NCBI GenBank assembly: GCA_015956445.1
Contig: WIUZ02000015.1
Coordinates: 393,501-457,500 of the forward strand
Direction: 5' to 3'
From: Thelephora terrestris
Taxonomy: Eukaryota > Basidiomycota > Agaricomycetes > Thelephorales > Thelephoraceae
DNA length: 64,000 nt
Both the position numbers and the translations under genes were made by a program. Each line of letters begins with the position of its first letter. The stretch's first letter is position 1. Positions 24,048 to 34,074 of the stretch are shown piece after piece. The notes under the pieces were generated by a model. That model made no database searches and was not told the DNA's origin. It was given only the letters and a program-made list of their open reading frames with translations.

Positions 24048-26189
24048 TCATCTGTTTCGCCCCGGAGGGCGCCTTGGCGTCATACCCACTAAAACCCCAG
24101 GCTTCTTACACCACTCGCTATGGAGTTCCTCTGTACTGGTGGAGCACTTCGCCCATGTATTGTATACTTTCTTAGTTTTCTGGGCCTTCCTATCGTATAG
24201 GAACGTGTTCGTGAGTAGGCAGTCGATCTGCATTCTTTCGTTTATCTTCTTGTACCATCGGTTTTTAATGGCCTCTTCCGTATGGTAGTTTTGGGGGTTG
24301 TCTCCGTTGGCTATCCTTCTCTCGCACCGTAGTACCCAGATTAGGTGGGTCGATTCCGTCATTAGGATCCTGTACAGTCGGTTTTTCGCTGCATCGGGTT
24401 TGCCTTCTTCATTGCTGAAGTTTGCTAGTCCCCCTCCCAGGATAGCTCCTTCCGATGTTGGGAGGTCGCTCTGGTGTCTTCGTCTCCACAGGTTATTTGC
24501 TGTTTCCCACACTGTTACTCTTTCGGTTGAGTCACACTCCGTTATGATGTGTTCGAATGTGTCGTGTTTGTTACATATTGGGCACTCGGCCCTGTCCTCG
24601 TACCCTGGGATGTGGTTCCAGAATTTCCCTAGTCTGTATATTCCGTGGGTTTGTTTCCAGAGGAAGTCTCTGACCTTCTTGGTGACGTCTTTGTGTCGGA
24701 AGCTTTTCCAGATCGCTTCGTTCGTCGGGGTTTCCCCGGTGAGTTCCTTCACCGCGTCTTTGATTTTCTCTAGTGATCGTTCGGTTGCTTTTCGGCGTAT
24801 TTCTTCCTTGTTCGTTAGGTGGCTGTATATCAGGCTCTGGCTTATTTCGGCGAGGGCCGCCCCGGTTGTCATTGTGTCTGCTGGGATTTTCGTGTCGATT
24901 TCCTCTGATTCGGGGTCCTTTCGCGTGCCCTCTGCTGCCAACTTGTCCGCTTCCTCGTTTCCCACTATTCCGGCGTGGCCCTTAACCCATTCTAGGGTGG
25001 TGGTGGCTGTTCGGGCTCTTAGCCATGCCGTTATGCATTTGAGGAGGGGTCCATGTTTTATCCCTATCCAGTTTACCTTTTCCCATTTTGGGGCGTGCGT
25101 GGTGAGTCCTTCTATCGCATACTTCGAGTCGCTCTTTATTCGGAGTGGTTGGTTTCCGGGGGAGTTTTTTACTGCATGCAGGATCGCCAGCAGTTCTCCC
25201 ACTTGGTTCGACTGTGCTTTACCGGGCACTCGGATTGAGGCGTTTCGGGGGTCCTGGGGGGCATACCATACACCGCTGCCAGCTCTAGCTTCCGCAGTTC
25301 CGTTGCCTATGCACGAGCCGTCGGTGTAGACCGTCAGTTCTGTGGTCGCCTGTGTTTCGTTGTTTGTCGTGAGCAGGGCCGTTGCGTTTACCAGGTTTTC
25401 TTTTTCGGTGAAGATTCTTATTGAGTGCTTTAGGTCTGTAGGTTCTCGGACGGTGTTGACTATCGTTCCTGCCTCTCCCTTGCCGCGGTTTCGGTTTGCG
25501 GTTACGGGGTTTGTAGCTGCTTCGCTCGCAAAGGGTTGGCGTTTCTCGGGCCTCCATCTCAGAGCCAGCGTTTCCACCAACTTTGTTGCAGTGTCGAGGC
25601 ATTTCTGGGGGTGTGTGCAACCTGTGGACGACGCAAGTTTGCAGGTGTTGCATGTGCAGAAGTTCGTCTTTCGGTGTTCTTGCGATACATCTTCCACCAT
25701 TTCGATTAGTTGTTTCATGTAGTGCGTGCGATGATTCTTTTTCAGGCACTTCGCTCCGTCGGTCGCGTATATCCTCGCCGCCTCTTTATTCGCTTTGCGG
25801 TGCAGCCATACGGGCATTTCCCTCTTCGTTTCTTCGGTGGGTTCTAGTGCCTCGAGCTCGATTTTATGTTTTCCTGCCAGGCGGATGGCTGTTTGCACTC
25901 GCTCGGGGATGTGTTCCGATCTCCTCTTTGGTTTCCATTCTTGGGTGAGGGGGTTCCAGCTTTCTATCATCTGGTACGTTTCTTTCGCTTTCTTTGGTCT
26001 TGTGAGTCTGAATATCTCGTCCATCATGTATGCCCATTTTGGGCGGTCCGCTCCCATGTTCAGGTATTGTTTTGTCCACATCAGGTCGATAGCCTCGTTT
26101 CTGCGGGCTACATCCATCACTTTCTGCCTCCCCTTTCGGGGTCTTGTGCCATGTCCTTTATATTCATCGTGGCCCTTTCCTTTTCCCAC
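24048..26189 (-). CDS. LINE ORF2, C-terminal part: RNase H and zinc motif
   Basis: Continuation of ORF2 after a frameshift near 26117-26140. A Cys-rich motif (CTCNTCKLASSTGCTHPQKC) lies at about residues 170-190. RNase H follows: LTVYTDGSCIGNG (first Asp), NQVGELLAILHAVK (Glu), IKSDSKYAIEGL (Asp) and WVKGHAGIVGNEEADKLA (last Asp). Further on a CX2C...H...C motif (CPICNKHDTFEHIITEC) is the zinc motif common after RT/RNase H in such LINEs. It removes RNA from the cDNA hybrid during retrotransposition. The first residues before VMDVARRNEAIDLMW are an out-of-frame overlap and not real protein. Confidence 0.88.
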   Translation of the reverse strand: MGKGKGHDEYKGHGTRPRKGRQKVMDVARRNEAIDLMWTKQYLNMGADRPKWAYMMDEIFRLTRPKKAKETYQMIESWNPLTQEWKPKRRSEHIPERVQTAIRLAGKHKIELEALEPTEETKREMPVWLHRKANKEAARIYATDGAKCLKKNHRTHYMKQLIEMVEDVSQEHRKTNFCTCNTCKLASSTGCTHPQKCLDTATKLVETLALRWRPEKRQPFASEAATNPVTANRNRGKGEAGTIVNTVREPTDLKHSIRIFTEKENLVNATALLTTNNETQATTELTVYTDGSCIGNGTAEARAGSGVWYAPQDPRNASIRVPGKAQSNQVGELLAILHAVKNSPGNQPLRIKSDSKYAIEGLTTHAPKWEKVNWIGIKHGPLLKCITAWLRARTATTTLEWVKGHAGIVGNEEADKLAAEGTRKDPESEEIDTKIPADTMTTGAALAEISQSLIYSHLTNKEEIRRKATERSLEKIKDAVKELTGETPTNEAIWKSFRHKDVTKKVRDFLWKQTHGIYRLGKFWNHIPGYEDRAECPICNKHDTFEHIITECDSTERVTVWETANNLWRRRHQSDLPTSEGAILGGGLANFSNEEGKPDAAKNRLYRILMTESTHLIWVLRCERRIANGDNPQNYHTEEAIKNRWYKKINERMQIDCLLTNTFLYDRKAQKTKKVYNTWAKCSTSTEELHSEWCKKPGVLVGMTPRRPPGRNR

Positions 26190-29017
26190 ACGAACTCGGT
26201 GATCGTTTTGTGTATTTCCTCCTGGATCGTTTTCGGCATACCTTGTGCTCTAGCTAGGAACTGTGTTTTCCCTCCGGCTATCATTTGTACTATTAGCCGT
26301 TTTCCCTCCAGGGTCGGGTATCTTGTTTCCCACCGTCTGAAGTCTTTCTTTATCGTCTCCACTATCTTTTTCCACGGTTCCTCCGGGTCTATTTCGTTCC
26401 CGACCCATGATCCGAGGATCCTTGTTGCGTCTCGGTCTCGGGCAATGTGGATCGCGGCCGGTATAGTTTCTCCCGAGTCGTTGATCGCTCTCGTGTCGAT
26501 CAGTTTCTTGCGGTATTGGGCCGTGCCTATGGGTATAATCTCTGTTTTCTCTACGTTGAATTTCGCCCCTGACATTTTGCACCAGTCTTCCAGGACTTCC
26601 AGTAGTTGCGAGAAGCTATCGTGCTCGGTCAGGACTACCGTTGTGTCGTCGGCGAAGAGGGATACCTTAACCTTGTCGTCTAGGTTGGGGACGGTTATCC
26701 CTCGGATATTTGAGGCCCTTATGTTCGCTGCTAGCGGTTCTATGCTGAGATCGAACAGGATGCAGGACATGGGGTCGCCTTGCCGGACTCCTCTGGTCAC
26801 GTAGAAGGGGCTACTTGTCACACCATTGATTATTATGGAGGTCGGGGCGTCTTTGTATAGGGATTTTATCAGGTTTATCATTCGCTCCGGGAACGCGAAC
26901 TTCTCGAGGATTTTCCATAGATATGGGTGGGTAATTTTATCATAGGCTTTTTCTTGGTCTAAGGCGACTATGGCTCCGTTTAAGCCTTTTAGTTTCGCGT
27001 ATTGTATGGTTGTCCGGACCTGGTCGATCTGGTCGAAGATGCTTCGCCCCCTTATGAACCCTGCCTGGTCTGGGTGGATTATCTTTGGGGCTACTCCTGT
27101 CAATCGAGTTGCAATCGCTTTCGTAAGTATTTTGTAGTCCGTGTTTAGTACCGTTATCGGTCGGTAGTTTGCTATGTTGTCGGCTTCTTTCTTTTTATAG
27201 ATCGGGCACATCCATCCTTCGCTAAAGTCGGTGCCTGCCCTGATCCCGACTCTTGTGATGTCTTCGAAGACCTTAGCGAGGACTGCGGCTATGTTGCAGA
27301 ATCTATCTCTCTCGCCTGGTTTCGCGGATTTGAACTGTTGGTGGATTAGCTTCCACAGTTCCATTGGTATCCCGTCTAGTCCCGCCGCCTTGTCGTTTGC
27401 GTTTTCCATTATTGCTTCGGCCACTTCGTCTTCGGTAATTTCTTGGCTTAATAGATTGGCGTCCTCCTCGGAGAGCTTTTTCTCGACATTTTTGAGTGTC
27501 TTCTTGAGCTTTTCACCCTCCGGTTCTTCGTTCGGGTCTCGGTCTATGGATAGTAGTTGCTCGTGGTATTGCTTTGCTAGTTCCGCCATCTTGTCGGACC
27601 TGGTCTCACTGCTCGGGTTGTCCTGTAGGGGGTTGCGTAGTGCTCGGATTGTGTCCCGGGGGGTGCTCTCTTTTGCCGATCTGGCCCAGTGTTTTGACAT
27701 TGTCTCGCCTTCGAGTCTATTTCGTGCTGTGCCTAGTTTCCTCGCTTCGTCTCTTCTCTTCTTTTCTAGTGCTTCGATTCTTTCGGCTATCAGGCCCGAT
27801 TGCATTTCTATCTCCTCCGGCGTGAGCCCCGGCATGTCCGCTTTGTTTTCTAGTTCCTTTTGCAGGCTCCTTATCGTGTTTTCTAGTCTGGGTTGGTGCG
27901 TTCTCTGGTATTCGCGGGCTATGTCAATTATCTCCATTTTGAACGTTTTTAACGCGGTTTGTGGGTTATTTGCCCTGTCGCCTATTAGCGAGGTCCTCTC
28001 AACCACAGTTTGCAGGTGTTTTGCTCGTTCTTGTATTCTCTTTTTTATATGGGAGTTTTTGAGGAGGTATGCCGGTAGTGCCCATCTCCCTTTTCCTATG
28101 TAGGGCATGTTCTCAGAGGTGATTTGTACGCTCACCATGTTATGGTCCGTCCTGAAGCCGGGGTGTTCTATTTTCCAGTCTGTGCACCATTGGTAGAGTT
28201 CTTCTTTCACGTATATGCGGTCTAGTCGTGACTGACCATTGCCAGTGAAGGTGTACCCTCTCTTCCTGGGGTTCCTTCTTCTCCAGCCGTCCGTTAGGTC
28301 AAGTTCTGTGGTAAGTTCTGAGAGTTCTATCCTCGCTGCTTCGGGGTCAGATCCTCCTCTGTTGTTTAGCCTGTCGATTTCTGGATTTTCGACCAGGTTG
28401 AGGTCTCCCAGTACGACGTCTGGGTGTAGGTTCTCATCGTTATCGATGGCCTCCTTCAGTCCCTTCCAGAAGTCCGCTTTTTCTTCGTTTTTAACCGGGG
28501 CGTATACGTTCATTATTTGCAGCTTATCGGATTCGTTCCACGGGATCTCGACAATGTTTACTCTTCCTGGGATTACGACTTGGTGTGTGGCATTTTTCGC
28601 GTCTAGGAGGCTTTTATGTATTACTATGGACACTCCACCTTTCCTCCCTGGGTTATCCGGGTCTGCGGAGTGTAGTATTCGGAGGGTGTTTCGAAAGCTC
28701 TTTTCAATCGTCTTCTGCATTTCGTCGCTCGGGTGTGTTTCTTGTAGGCTCAGTATCGCTATTCTACGTTTCTTCATTAGGTTATTTATCGATCCCCACT
28801 TATCTAGGGGGTTGCCACCTCGGCCGTTCATATTTATCGAGGCGATTTTAAGCTGCTTACGGCTGCGTCTCGGCTGGGTCAGCCTTTCATTTGGTGCGTT
28901 GCGGAGCCTTGGCGTGGCTCTGTGGTCGGTATTGGGGGGGGGGTCGGTGCCCCTCGACCCGGTTCTGGGTCGTTTCGCTCGGTCGCGTTTCCGGCGGCTC
29001 TGTCTGCCGGTCTCCAA
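26117..29017 (-). CDS. LINE ORF2, N-terminal part: AP-type endonuclease and reverse transcriptase
   Basis: Endonuclease domain at residues about 55-280: IASINMNGRGG, LSLQETHPSD (Glu), VVLGDLNLVENPEIDR, SRLDRIYVKEEL, FRTDHNMVSV (Asp-His). Reverse transcriptase at about 520-800: DEVAEAIMENANDKAAGLDG, NYRPITVLNTDYKILTKAIA, QAGFIRGRSIFDQ, VALDQEKAYDKITH, GVRQGDPMSCILFDLSIEPL and the active-site SLFADDTTVVL. The endonuclease nicks target DNA and the RT primes on it. The frame stops at 26117 after DPERGGRK, and the sequence continues as VMDVARRNEA in another frame, so one base appears lost. The start may lie upstream of 29017 in the gap after ORF1. Confidence 0.92.
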   Translation of the reverse strand: METGRQSRRKRDRAKRPRTGSRGTDPPPNTDHRATPRLRNAPNERLTQPRRSRKQLKIASINMNGRGGNPLDKWGSINNLMKKRRIAILSLQETHPSDEMQKTIEKSFRNTLRILHSADPDNPGRKGGVSIVIHKSLLDAKNATHQVVIPGRVNIVEIPWNESDKLQIMNVYAPVKNEEKADFWKGLKEAIDNDENLHPDVVLGDLNLVENPEIDRLNNRGGSDPEAARIELSELTTELDLTDGWRRRNPRKRGYTFTGNGQSRLDRIYVKEELYQWCTDWKIEHPGFRTDHNMVSVQITSENMPYIGKGRWALPAYLLKNSHIKKRIQERAKHLQTVVERTSLIGDRANNPQTALKTFKMEIIDIAREYQRTHQPRLENTIRSLQKELENKADMPGLTPEEIEMQSGLIAERIEALEKKRRDEARKLGTARNRLEGETMSKHWARSAKESTPRDTIRALRNPLQDNPSSETRSDKMAELAKQYHEQLLSIDRDPNEEPEGEKLKKTLKNVEKKLSEEDANLLSQEITEDEVAEAIMENANDKAAGLDGIPMELWKLIHQQFKSAKPGERDRFCNIAAVLAKVFEDITRVGIRAGTDFSEGWMCPIYKKKEADNIANYRPITVLNTDYKILTKAIATRLTGVAPKIIHPDQAGFIRGRSIFDQIDQVRTTIQYAKLKGLNGAIVALDQEKAYDKITHPYLWKILEKFAFPERMINLIKSLYKDAPTSIIINGVTSSPFYVTRGVRQGDPMSCILFDLSIEPLAANIRASNIRGITVPNLDDKVKVSLFADDTTVVLTEHDSFSQLLEVLEDWCKMSGAKFNVEKTEIIPIGTAQYRKKLIDTRAINDSGETIPAAIHIARDRDATRILGSWVGNEIDPEEPWKKIVETIKKDFRRWETRYPTLEGKRLIVQMIAGGKTQFLARAQGMPKTIQEEIHKTITEFVWEKERATMNIKDMAQDPERGGRK

Positions 29018-29640
29018 AGGGTATGCCCACTGCCACCTTCGTGGTGGGTTCTGGTGGGCTCTCTCCTTTCTTGGGCATTACGCCCGGGCCTCTCTGTCGA
29101 GGCTTGTTCCATTGCTCCCGTCCCCGCCGTACTGTGGGGGTTAAGTCCAGGGTCCGTCGCGGGGGGGCGCGTACGGTACGGCGTCGTTGCGCTCCCCTCT
29201 TGACCCTGGAGCTGTGAAGGTGTGATTGTGCTGTGTGTAGGAGTCGCAATATTTTCGGGCGCGCGTGCTGGACCAGGCACACGTCCCTAGGGGAGATGCC
29301 CAGGTAGGGTGCCCATGTCTGCTGGTTGGACTTGGGTACCTTCCCTGGGCTTGGTTCCACCCTTGGCCCTCCCCACCTAAATAGGCCGGCCAGGCTTTTT
29401 CCCTTTTTGTCGGGATCGGCAGTTCCTTACCGTACGGTAAGGTGCCGTTCTCAGGGGGTTCCGAGTTTTTGCCCAGTCCCTTTTGCGACCGCTCCAGCTC
29501 GGCGGACAGTATGATAACTCAGGGCAATGTCTATTTCGTAGTACTTTTCGTTGTCTACGTACTACACGCGGTGTGCGGTAACTCTAGTTCGTGTATCAGT
29601 TCCTGCTGTAGTGGGTTCGTCGCTTGTGGTCATGTTCAGT

Positions 29641-31244
29641 TTATCTTTCTCTTTTCAAGGGGTTGGCACGTACGGCGTTCGATCGCTTCTGGCTTCCCGC
29701 CCCCCTCGCTCTAGTTGGTGTTGCACCCGTTCTTCCTCTAGGTCTAGCCCCGTCTCGAGTTCCGGTGGGGGGGTGGTGGGGTTGGTGGGGTGGTCCCGGG
29801 GGTGGGTCGAGGGGAAGGAGTTCTTCTCCCGGCGTGGGGGCGTCCTGCTGTCCTGCTGTCCTCATCTTCAGAGGTCCTACCTGGGCGCAGAGGCCGCTGG
29901 GGTGATCTATTGCTTTGCAATGGAGGCAGTTCCAGGGGTGTTGGTACTTCATTCCGACCCCGTTAATGTCAGCGTGATACTTTTGGCCGGTGACCCATTG
30001 CCTCCAGCGTTTCAGGAGCTCGGGGTCCGCAGAGGGGGGGTGGACGTATACGTTGTAGACTGTGATGTGTATGCCGGATTTCGGCATGGCGATGTCCAGG
30101 GAGGTGACGCGGATTGAGTCGCTCACGAAGGCACATGCTTCTTCATTTGAGAGCGAGTCGGCTAGGTTGTCGCGGTACAGGCCGACAAAGGCTGTGGTGC
30201 GTCGTTGGGTGTCGGATGGGGTATTGAAGAGCATATCGACCACTGATTTCCGGACTCTCTGGTGTGTGCGGTCTCGGAGGACGTCCGTGTCCGTCCTCAT
30301 ATTGTAGTTGGTGAGGGTTACGGCGTAGTCGTGGGGAATGGGTCTGCCGTTCTCGAAGAAGAGTAGGCCAAGGTTGCTCGTCACCTCGTGGATCCCGGTA
30401 GTGACAAGCCACTTTCGGAAGTCGACCGGGATGTCTGTGATCATGAATATGAATGGTGCTGCATAGGCGTTGTAGATGTGAGGGCTCGCGGGCGTGGGGT
30501 AGACTACGGTGGGTTCGATGTCGTCCGTGCCTCTGAAGATGTCGGTGTAGAGTTCTGTCGGTTCGGGTTAGCGTGTTTCGCGTGTTAGGGGGGGTTGTTT
30601 TGCTTACTCTTAAGGTCGTCCGTGATGACGTGCACCTTCTGTGCCAGGGCCGGGTTGTACCCTCCATCCAAGTAGTGTACGAAGACTGCTTCGTCGAGTT
30701 TGCTCTCCCATGCTTCGCGCACAAGGGGATTGAGGTTCTCTAGGACCCGGTTGAGGTTGAAGCCTTTGATGGGGCCGGAGGGGAGGTGCTTGGCCCATTC
30801 CGTTGCGAGCTCGGTCTGTTGCTCGTCCCCAGATTGCTCCCCGGCATCTCCGTTATCGCTCCCGGTCTGCTCCGCGGGGCGTTTAAGAGCGTTGGCGTAG
30901 CTTTTCGGTCCCGGGATCCTAAGTGTGAATCCTGCCAAGGAGGCACCTGCCTTCCCGGCGTTGTCGGAGGGGGGGTGGCTTGGCGTAGGGGGGTTTCGGT
31001 CGGCGACGTCGTTCATTCCTCCCATCTCGTGATCGGTGTCGCGTGCAGGGTTAGAGGTGGGGGTGGTCGTCTGTACGCCAGGGGGTTGGGGGGTGGTGTT
31101 GGGGGCAGTAGTGTCTCCTTTGCGGTTGGTCATGATTGAGTTGGCTGGTGTCGAGCGGGGTTTTTTTTCGAGTGTGGTGGGCAGCGGTTGGGCAGGTGGA
31201 GGGGTTTTTAGGCGTAGGTATGGGTCGACTGCTGGTTGGCCCAT
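29641..31244 (-). CDS. LINE ORF1 (gag-like), with an intron-like 53-nt segment
   Basis: RNA-binding protein expected to coat the LINE transcript. The ATG at 31244 gives MGQPAVDPYLRLKT followed by a Pro/Thr-rich region, then FTLRIPGPKSYANALKRPA and ESKLDEAVFVHYLDGGYNPA. The frame closes at 30585, but a 53-nt segment (30607-30555) starting GTAAGC, with CTAAC about 15 nt before a terminal ACAG, can be removed to join it in frame to LYTDIFRGTDDIEPTVVYP and the second part (ITDIPVDFRKWLVTTGIHEV). A CCHC zinc knuckle follows (CLHCKAIDHPSGLC), then a Pro/Arg-rich basic tail. Either an intron or a small-indel frameshift fits; the splice signals favour an intron. Confidence 0.78.
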
Positions 31245-32174
31245 GTCCCTTAAATAACTCCTTTCGTTCCGTCTCGCGGTTTTGGAGTTTCTCGTGGTCC
31301 GCTATCGCAGGTGTCGTTATGCTTCGATCAGGGGGGGGTTGGTGGTGGTTGGGTTTTTACTTCCTTTTTGGGGGGGAGGGACTTGTCAGCTTTGTTCTTT
31401 CCGCGGGGGGGATCAGTGATGGCGTCGGTGATTTCGTTTCGCCTGTTGTGCACTGTCGTTCAGACTTCTCGTCCGTTGGTTTTGGGGTGCGATTTCGCAT
31501 TACGTGTCTTGGGTCGTGGGTGGGGGGCTCTCGGTTGTTGGGCGTTTCGTCTTTGGTCGGTCGGTTTCCATCGTGCTTTGGGGTTTTCTTCCTTCCATTT
31601 TCGTTAGTTTCGTTACGCTTGGTTTTTATTGTTGGGAGGGGCTTTTGTTTCTTCTCAGGGTTCTGTTCCTGTACGTCTTTCTGTTCGTGTGCTGTCTCGG
31701 GCCCGCCAGCTTCTAGCGGGGGGGATGTTCTCTCGCCGTTCTGTTATTTCGCCGATCTGCCTTTGCTTCTTTCTATTATTTTATTTTATTTTATTTTGAT
31801 CCCGGGTCGTGTGGAGGGGGGGTTATCGGGGTTCGGGTGTCGGGGCCTCTTTCGTCTCATGTTTTGCTCCCGCTTGGTTTTGGCTCGGTTGGTGTGTATG
31901 TCATTCGCTCTCGTTTATTTTCTTTTTTGTTTTTATTTTCCTGGGGGGGTTTTTTTTTTTTTTTTTTTATCGTTGGGCGGTGTCGTGCTCCCATTTGTGT
32001 GGTCATTCCTATTTCCACGCCTGTGTGTAGTTACGTTGGTGTTTACGTTTTTACGTTCCACTCTCGATTTGTTCCCTCCTCGGTGTTACGGTGTAGCGCT
32101 TGGGTTTCTTGTATATATACATGCTTCGTACCACAGGGGGGGGTTTTCCTCAGGACGTTCCTCGTCTTTTCCGG

Positions 32175-33015
32175 ATGGCGGCTTTTAACATCGAGGCTTG
32201 CGTCTTCCACATAAATCGTGAGTTCGTCTCAGGCGGGTTTTCACTTGCGTGTTCAGACGGCTTTCTAGCATATAGCATTAGGGATTATCATTTGGGGCGA
32301 GTCGTTCACGACGCCTTACCACCTCCACTGGATCGTTGTCCCGAGTTTCCAGAGGTCTATTTTAACCGTCTTGGGGAGCCTTATCTATGGGGCGCTCCAG
32401 ATGTGGTCAACAATACTGTCTTCCAGATCGTTCCGGATGGGGCTAACCCGTACGTTGTTCGGTTCGGTACGGGGGACTACCGCGAGTGGGACCCTCCTGA
32501 GGTCACTTTTGAATTCGTCAAGGCGTGGTTGGATCTTGGGAAGGACGTGGTGGTGCACCCTTATTGCGCTGGTATCGGGGCGGCGGGTGAAAGTCGCGGT
32601 TTCTCCCGCTTTGTTGTGGGGGGGGGGGCTTTCGCTGTTCGTCGTTCGAGAGGTCGGGAAGGTACCCGAGGGGGCGAGGTTGGGGGGGGAATGCGTCGGT
32701 GGGATGGTTGTGGTCTACGGGGTGGAGTTCTCAGGCCCGGTGGTTCGCAAGGCGTGTTACCATCTCATACCCGCCGATTACCTCGTCGACCCGGATCTTC
32801 CGGGTTTGCCTTCCGGTTTGTCCCGGGAAGAGTTGCTGTATCGTTTGGCTCCTCCCCCTGTTTTCGGCAGGGGGGAGGTTGTGTGGGGTTCGTCAGATTT
32901 GTTCCACTCTCGCGTGCATGTGGAGGTTAGTCTGGAGGAGTGGGACGAGGGGGCTAACACTTTCCCTGGTGTAACGTTGCGAGGTGATTCTTACAGGGCG
33001 TTGCAGGGTCTCTAG
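32175..33015 (+). CDS. antisense ORF in the LINE 5' region, unknown function, frameshifted at a G11 tract
   Basis: Reads opposite to the LINE. The ATG at 32175 gives MAAFNIEACVFHINREFVSG and continues as a well-composed protein (YSIRDYHLGRVVHDALPPPL, EVYFNRLGEPYLWGAPDVVN, WDPPEVTFEFVKAWLDLGKD). Near 32.62 kb the good frame switches to GLSLFVVREVGKVPEGARLG, GVEFSGPVVRKACYHLIPAD, LSREELLYRLAPPPVFGRGE and EVSLEEWDEGANTFPGVTLR, ending at 33015. Both frames are open around the switch, and an 11-G tract (32618-32628) lies there; with 10 G the two would be one ORF of about 280 residues. No family recognised, no signal peptide or membrane helix. It is separated from ORF1 by about 0.9 kb of G/T-rich DNA. 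Confidence 0.55.
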
Positions 33016-33297
33016 CTTTGGCGTGGGGGGCGCGGTTTTGTGGGGGGGGGGCAGGTGTTTATCTATTAGATTGCTCTCTATGGGGGGTGGTGTCTTTCTC
33101 TAGCAATCTTACGGCTTTTTCTTGCCGGTGTATGGGTCTGGTCTTTCCTCTGTTGCGGTTTGGGGGTATGGTTACCCCCTACTCGCCCTTGTTAGGGGAC
33201 CCCCACTCGGTGGTGTTCTGGGGCCTGTTTTCGAGTGAACCGCGGACTGAGTCGCCCCTCTCTTAGGGGGGGGGGGAGCGGGCGGTGCCGCCCCTTT

Positions 33298-33798
33298 CAC
33301 TGGGGGCAGGGGCACCTGGAATCGGTGATTACATCTTGATTACATGGTGAGTTCATGTGCACTTTTCAATGATTGTAATCGCCGATTCCAGGTTGATTAC
33401 ATTTCAAATGTTACCTTGACATGTAATCCAACTGTTGCCACCAACTCCATTTGAAATTTCCTCAAAATGTTCCCAAGCAATGTTTCCTGAATGTGCCCAG
33501 TGGGTACATTGTGAAAACATCTCATGTTTTTGAGCGCATTTAGATTACATCTCAGACAATTGAAGAACATGTTGACTACATTGCAATATCATTTTTGCTG
33601 ACAGGTCAAAAGCATCCCAGAAACATTTGTTGAGAACATTTCAAATGGAATTGGTGGACATTGGTTGGATCACATGTCAAGGTAACATTTGAAATGTAAT
33701 CAACATGGAATTGGCGATTACAATCATTGAAAAGTGCACATGAACTCACCATGTAATCAAGATGTAATCACCGATTCCAGGTGCCCCTGCCCCCAGTG
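33298..33798. mobile_element. CACTG-type foldback MITE no. 1 (501 bp)
   Basis: Starts CACTGGGGGCAGGGGCAC and ends with its exact reverse complement. The inverted arms match for about 190 bp with scattered mismatches. Flanked by a 3-bp direct repeat TTT. CACTA/CACTG ends with 3-bp duplications are the mark of the CACTA (CMC/EnSpm) superfamily, so this is probably a non-autonomous member. No ORF. It lies in the 5' region of the LINE and is therefore younger than the LINE insertion. Confidence 0.85.
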
Positions 33799-34058
33799 TT
33801 TGCGTCTTACAACGCGTTTTCTAGAGTCTGTCAAGGCTCTTCGAGCCGCAGAGTACCTCGGGGGTCGCAGCCTGTCGCTGCTTCTGTTTCCAAGCCCCAA
33901 GAATCGAGACTGAACGAATGTTGGCTCCAGTGCGAGGGGGGGAGTAAAATTCTCCTGACTGTGATTGAACGCCAAGTCACTTCCGCCTGCTCGGGTTTTA
34001 CAAAAGTGCGAGAGTCGATAAGTCCCGTCGCGCGGACTGTCACTGTCAGAATCAGGAT

Positions 34059-34074
34059 TGAATTTCGCGCGAGA
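34059..34074. repeat. LINE target-site duplication, copy 2
   Basis: Perfect repeat of the 16 bases at 23842-23857. It continues directly into ATTTCC, restoring the arm of the foldback element seen in inverted form near 34.57 kb. Confidence 0.85.

Larger units (their letters stand above)
23858..34058 (-). mobile_element. full-length Tad-like LINE (non-LTR retrotransposon), about 9.7 kb plus a nested MITE
   Basis: Read on the minus strand: long 5' region (34058-31245), ORF1 with CCHC knuckle (31244-29641), ORF2 with endonuclease, reverse transcriptase and RNase H (29017-24048), short 3' UTR and a 14-nt poly(A) (T-run 23858-23871). It is bounded by perfect 16-bp direct repeats (23842-23857, 34059-34074), and the uninterrupted target sequence is visible in inverted form near 34.57 kb, which confirms both ends. 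A 501-bp CACTG MITE sits in the 5' region. The coding strand is C-rich, with many runs of G on the plus strand from about 29 to 33.3 kb. ORF2 has one frameshift; otherwise it looks young. Confidence 0.88.

Noticed and set aside
24298-29217. Plus-strand ORFs of up to 343 codons (24298-25329, 27231-28103, 28239-29144)
   Set aside because: They are antisense shadows of LINE ORF2; proteins are hydrophobic/Ser-rich with no motifs, while the minus strand has complete endonuclease, RT and RNase H signatures.
31136-32188. 350-codon plus-strand ORF with many Phe/Val/Gly residues
   Set aside because: Low-complexity translation of G/T-rich DNA, no ATG-led coding pattern; the antisense ORF from 32175 is the better candidate.
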